A stretch of 64,000 bases of DNA, taken from contig NZ_FNCC01000003.1 of the NCBI RefSeq assembly GCF_900100955.1, forward strand, positions 434,001-498,000, in the 5' to 3' direction. The notes beneath the pieces are model-generated. The model was not told the DNA's origin. It worked only from the letters and a program-made list of their open reading frames with translations, and ran no database searches. This DNA comes from Lentzea fradiae (GTDB lineage: Bacteria; Actinomycetota; Actinomycetes; Mycobacteriales; Pseudonocardiaceae). A program made the position numbers and the translations under genes. This document shows, one piece after another, positions 62,004-64,000 of this stretch. How positions within the stretch are numbered: position 1 is the first letter of the stretch; each line of letters begins with the position of its first letter.

Positions 62004-62702
62004 TCAGTGCCCCGCGCTCTGGCCGCCGTCGACGTGCAGGATCTCGCCCGTCACGAAGCCGGCGTGCTCCAGGAACGTGATCGCGTCGACCACCTCGGAG
62101 ATCTCGCCGATGCGCCCGGCGGGGTGCAGTGCGGCGAGCGCCTCGTGGGTCTCTGGGGCGTGCATCGGCGTGCTGATGATGCCGAGCGCCACCGTGTTGA
62201 ACCGGATGCCGCGGGCCGCGTACTCGACGGCCAGCGACTTCGTGACGGCGTTCAGACCGCCCTTGGTCAGCGACGCGAGGGCGGCCGGCACCGCCGACAG
62301 CGCGTGGTCGACGAGGCTCGTGGACACGGTGACGACGTGCCCGCCGGTGCTCTCCATCGCGGCGACGGCGCTGCGCGTGACGTCGAAGAAGCCGGTGAGG
62401 TTCGTCCCGGTGACGGTGGCGAAGTCCTCGTCGGTGTACTCGGTGAACGGCTTGGCGACGAAGACGCCCGCGTTGTTCACGAGCGAGTCGACCCGGCCGA
62501 AGCGCGCCAGCGCCTCCCGCACGACCCGCGCGCCCTCGCCGGTCTTCGAGAGGTCGGCGCGGATCGTGAGCACCTTGGGGTCGTCGGACGGCCCGATGGA
62601 ACGTGAGACGGCGACCACCGAATAGCCGAGCTTGCGATAAGCCGGAACGAGCGCCGCGCCGATTCCCTGCGATGCACCCGTGACGATTGCGACCTTGTTC
62701 AT
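62004..62702 (-). CDS. Short-chain dehydrogenase/reductase without the catalytic Tyr
   Basis: A 232-residue Rossmann enzyme: GASQGIGAAL (TGxxxGIG cofactor site), NNAGVF, then STSLVDHALSAVPAALASLTKGG. At the YxxxK position the Tyr is replaced by Ala (ALASLTK), while Lys and the Ser are kept. C-terminal IISTPMHAPET, FVTGEILHVDGG. Families with the ...LASLTKGG... form exist and are called SDRs, but the activity should differ or need another acid. Start ATG 62702 with AGGAAA upstream. Operon with the SnoaL-like gene; LysR gene upstream on the same strand. Confidence 0.88.
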   Translation of the reverse strand: MNKVAIVTGASQGIGAALVPAYRKLGYSVVAVSRSIGPSDDPKVLTIRADLSKTGEGARVVREALARFGRVDSLVNNAGVFVAKPFTEYTDEDFATVTGTNLTGFFDVTRSAVAAMESTGGHVVTVSTSLVDHALSAVPAALASLTKGGLNAVTKSLAVEYAARGIRFNTVALGIISTPMHAPETHEALAALHPAGRIGEISEVVDAITFLEHAGFVTGEILHVDGGQSAGH

Positions 62703-62798
62703 TTTCCTGCTCGCTTTCGAAGGAGGGAAGTGGAACTGACAGCCACAACGGCGCGCGTCCGCGAATTCATCTCGCGGAATTGCGACCTGTTCCCTCTC

Positions 62799-62818
62799 TC
62801 GTAGGAGGCTCAGCCTCC
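62799..62818. promoter_or_regulatory. Palindromic element GGAGGCT-C-AGCCTCC, candidate LysR site
   Basis: A perfect 7-bp inverted repeat (62804-62810 and 62812-62818) with one-base spacer, at the lysR stop codon and about 100 bases upstream of the SDR start. Its 20-base context TCGTAGGAGGCTCAGCCTCC matches 16 of 20 at 63741-63760, immediately upstream of the lysR start. Confidence 0.5.
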
Positions 62819-63733
62819 CAGCGCCCGGTGCGGGTCGTCGGCGGGCAGCCAGACGCCGTCCCGGCCCAGCCCGAGGTCGCCCACGTCCCGGGTGATGGCC
62901 TCGGCGGCGGCGATCACGTCGGCGCGGACCTCGTCCGCCCGGCGCACGAGCGACCACGTCCACAGCGCCTCGGGGCCGACGACGGGCCGCTGGACGAGGT
63001 CCGGCGGCAACGGCGTGGTCTGCCCCTTCGGCGAGTTCAGCACCGGCGTCGTGCAGTCGCGGACGTGGTCGAAGAACGCGGGCCCGGTGATGGCGCCGTT
63101 GTGGATGCGCCGGACGGCGGCGCCGGTGTCGCGGGCGAACTCCTCGGCGTAGTCGTTCCACGACTGCCACGACGTGACGTCGTCGTCCACGAGCACCGCG
63201 ATGTCCTTGGCGCGCACGGGACTCGTGTCGGTGCCGACGGCGACCGCGTAGAGCCGGTCGGCGCCGAGCAGCCGCGCCTCCAGGCCGAGCCGGGCGGCGT
63301 CGGACCGGCGGACCCAGCACACGGCCAGGTCGAGGCTGCCGTCCGCCACTCGTGCCGCCTGCTGGTGCGATGGGACCACCCACGCGTCGACGTACAGCCG
63401 GGCGATCCCGGCCGTGCGCTCGGTCAGGCCGGGCGGCAGCCAGTTGACGTACCCGATCCTGACCGGCCGCGACCCGGAGAGCTGGCGCGCGTGCCGGTGC
63501 AGCTCGTCGGCCCGCTCCAGCAGTGCCCGCACCTGCGGCAGCAGCGCCGTTCCGGCGGGAGTCAGCGCGACGGTGCGGCGGTCGCGGGTGAACAGCGGCA
63601 CGCCGAGGTCGCGTTCGAGCGCCTTGATCTGCTGTGACAACGACGGTCCCGCGATGAGCAGCCGTGCCGCGGCCCTGCCGAAGTGCAGTTCCTCGGCGAC
63701 GGCGACGAAGTACCGGAGCTGGCGCAGTTCCAC
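62810..63733 (-). CDS. LysR-family transcriptional regulator
   Basis: A 307-residue LysR protein: winged helix (1-60: MELRQLRYFVAVAEELHFGRAA, AGPSLSQQIKALERDLG) and a full effector domain (RIGYVNWLPPGLTE, DLAVCWVRR, VPSHQQAARVADGSLDL). It lies upstream of the SDR/SnoaL genes on the same strand, which are its likely targets; an element found both before its own start (63741-63760) and before the SDR (62799-62818) supports this. GTG start 63733. The N-terminal 25 residues nearly equal those of the LysR at 28663. Confidence 0.92.
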   Translation of the reverse strand: MELRQLRYFVAVAEELHFGRAAARLLIAGPSLSQQIKALERDLGVPLFTRDRRTVALTPAGTALLPQVRALLERADELHRHARQLSGSRPVRIGYVNWLPPGLTERTAGIARLYVDAWVVPSHQQAARVADGSLDLAVCWVRRSDAARLGLEARLLGADRLYAVAVGTDTSPVRAKDIAVLVDDDVTSWQSWNDYAEEFARDTGAAVRRIHNGAITGPAFFDHVRDCTTPVLNSPKGQTTPLPPDLVQRPVVGPEALWTWSLVRRADEVRADVIAAAEAITRDVGDLGLGRDGVWLPADDPHRALGG

Positions 63734-63740
63734 GTCCGCA

Positions 63741-63760
63741 TCCTAGGAGGCTGAGGCTCT
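63741..63760. promoter_or_regulatory. Second copy of the LysR-associated element
   Basis: TCCTAGGAGGCTGAGGCTCT lies 8-27 bases before the lysR start on the opposite side and matches the 62799-62818 copy at 16 of 20 bases (shared TAGGAGGCT). It also contains CCTAGG. Probable autoregulatory site; a part (AGGAGG) could be a ribosome site for the small ORF at 63762. Confidence 0.45.
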
Positions 63761-63761
63761 C

Positions 63762-63839
63762 ATGAAAGAGTTCTCCGACACGCCGCTGTCCGAAGTGGAC
63801 GGATCAGGCACCGGTCCGCGTGATCCCTGCCGGTCGTGA
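63762..63839 (+). CDS. Possible 25-codon leader ORF
   Basis: An ORF of 25 codons (MKEFSDTPLSEVDGSGTG...) starting at an ATG with GAGG five bases upstream, divergent from lysR. Its length and lack of family make it doubtful; it may be a leader peptide for the gene beginning after it, or chance. Confidence 0.25.
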   Translation: MKEFSDTPLSEVDGSGTGPRDPCRS

Positions 63840-63878
63840 GCGCCCGGCAGGCCGCCGCGGCGCTGGCGGCCGGAACGG

Positions 63879-64000
63879 GTGCCGGACGGTGTCCTGTTCG
63901 GCATCGCGTCGACCACGCTGCGGACGGGCGCCGAACTGGGGTTTCCGCAGGCGGCGGCGGTGCTGACAGCGGGGTACTCGGCGGGCCGGGTGGCCGGCCC
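63879..64000 (+). CDS. Partial gene running off the window, membrane-protein-like
   Basis: The frame from GTG 63879 reads VPDGVLFGIASTTLRTGAEL and then GFPQAAAVLTAGYSAGRVAG to the window edge, with good GC at codon position 3 and a hydrophobic character resembling the first helices of a transporter. No ribosome site is clear; the true start could be upstream. Too short to assign. Confidence 0.35.
   Translation, partial: MPDGVLFGIASTTLRTGAELGFPQAAAVLTAGYSAGRVAG

Overview
The window is 64 kb of a high-GC (about 70%), densely coding chromosome. GTG and TTG starts are frequent, as are 1-14 bp overlaps between neighbouring genes and GC-rich hairpins after genes. It also carries an SAH riboswitch, a DasR-type site, an iron box of the IdeR/DmdR type, NB-ARC and TIR proteins and many secreted hydrolases. 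Together these point to a filamentous actinomycete, most likely of the family Pseudonocardiaceae (Lentzea/Saccharothrix-like). The genus is an inference; no rRNA, tRNA or marker gene lies in the window. I found no CRISPR array, insertion sequence, prophage or integrase.

Layout. 1-0.8 kb: the end of a TIR-domain gene and a small two-helix membrane protein, both carrying the same Asn/Gln/Gly-rich motif. 0.8-3.3 kb: secreted GH8 glycosidase and a patatin-like lipase. 3.4-7.1 kb: metH behind an S-adenosylhomocysteine riboswitch. 7.2-10.1 kb: a substrate-binding lipoprotein overlapping a GGDEF-EAL protein, a likely ligand-controlled c-di-GMP switch. 10-20.5 kb: single genes (phosphotransferase, NUDIX, Tat-exported amidohydrolase with beta-propeller, calerythrin-like EF-hand protein, TerB-like protein, metallophosphoesterase, histidine phosphatase) and a decayed S53 peptidase. 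20.5-27.5 kb: beta-helix lipoprotein, two MFS exporters, gamma-glutamyltransferase, DedA protein and alpha-carbonic anhydrase. 27.7-31.9 kb: metallo-beta-lactamase-fold protein divergent from a LysR regulator, a methyltransferase, an SGNH esterase and a lipoprotein. 31.9-33.9 kb: an NB-ARC (NLR-like) ATPase with an N-terminal amyloid-signalling-like motif.

34.2-38.9 kb is a complete ABC importer operon (binding protein, two permeases, ATPase) ending in a phytanoyl-CoA-dioxygenase-family enzyme. 39-44.6 kb: class A beta-lactamase, two HATPase anti-sigma-like proteins, a frameshifted MFS gene, CopC, an ECF sigma factor of the type with a C-terminal extension and its DGPF-domain partner, and an HPF-like protein. 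45-49.4 kb: secreted esterase, thioredoxin-like lipoprotein, M35 peptidase, an AA10 chitin-active LPMO behind a DasR site, and prolyl aminopeptidase. 49.4-52.7 kb: a BNR-repeat protein and an iron-box-controlled siderophore-binding lipoprotein with an MFS exporter. 52.9-56.2 kb: two tandem NlpC/P60 hydrolases, the second behind a structured leader, a B-lectin/LysM protein without a signal peptide, and a cysteine-free HesB-like protein. 56.5-64 kb: an 18-bp tandem repeat, a gene of unknown function, a VIT1-type transporter, a disaccharide phosphorylase/beta-phosphoglucomutase pair, and a SnoaL/SDR/LysR cluster.

Most promising for follow-up: the shared motif in the TIR gene and its membrane neighbour, the NB-ARC protein with its own motif, the binding-protein/GGDEF-EAL pair, the ABC/dioxygenase operon and the structured leader of the second NlpC/P60 gene.
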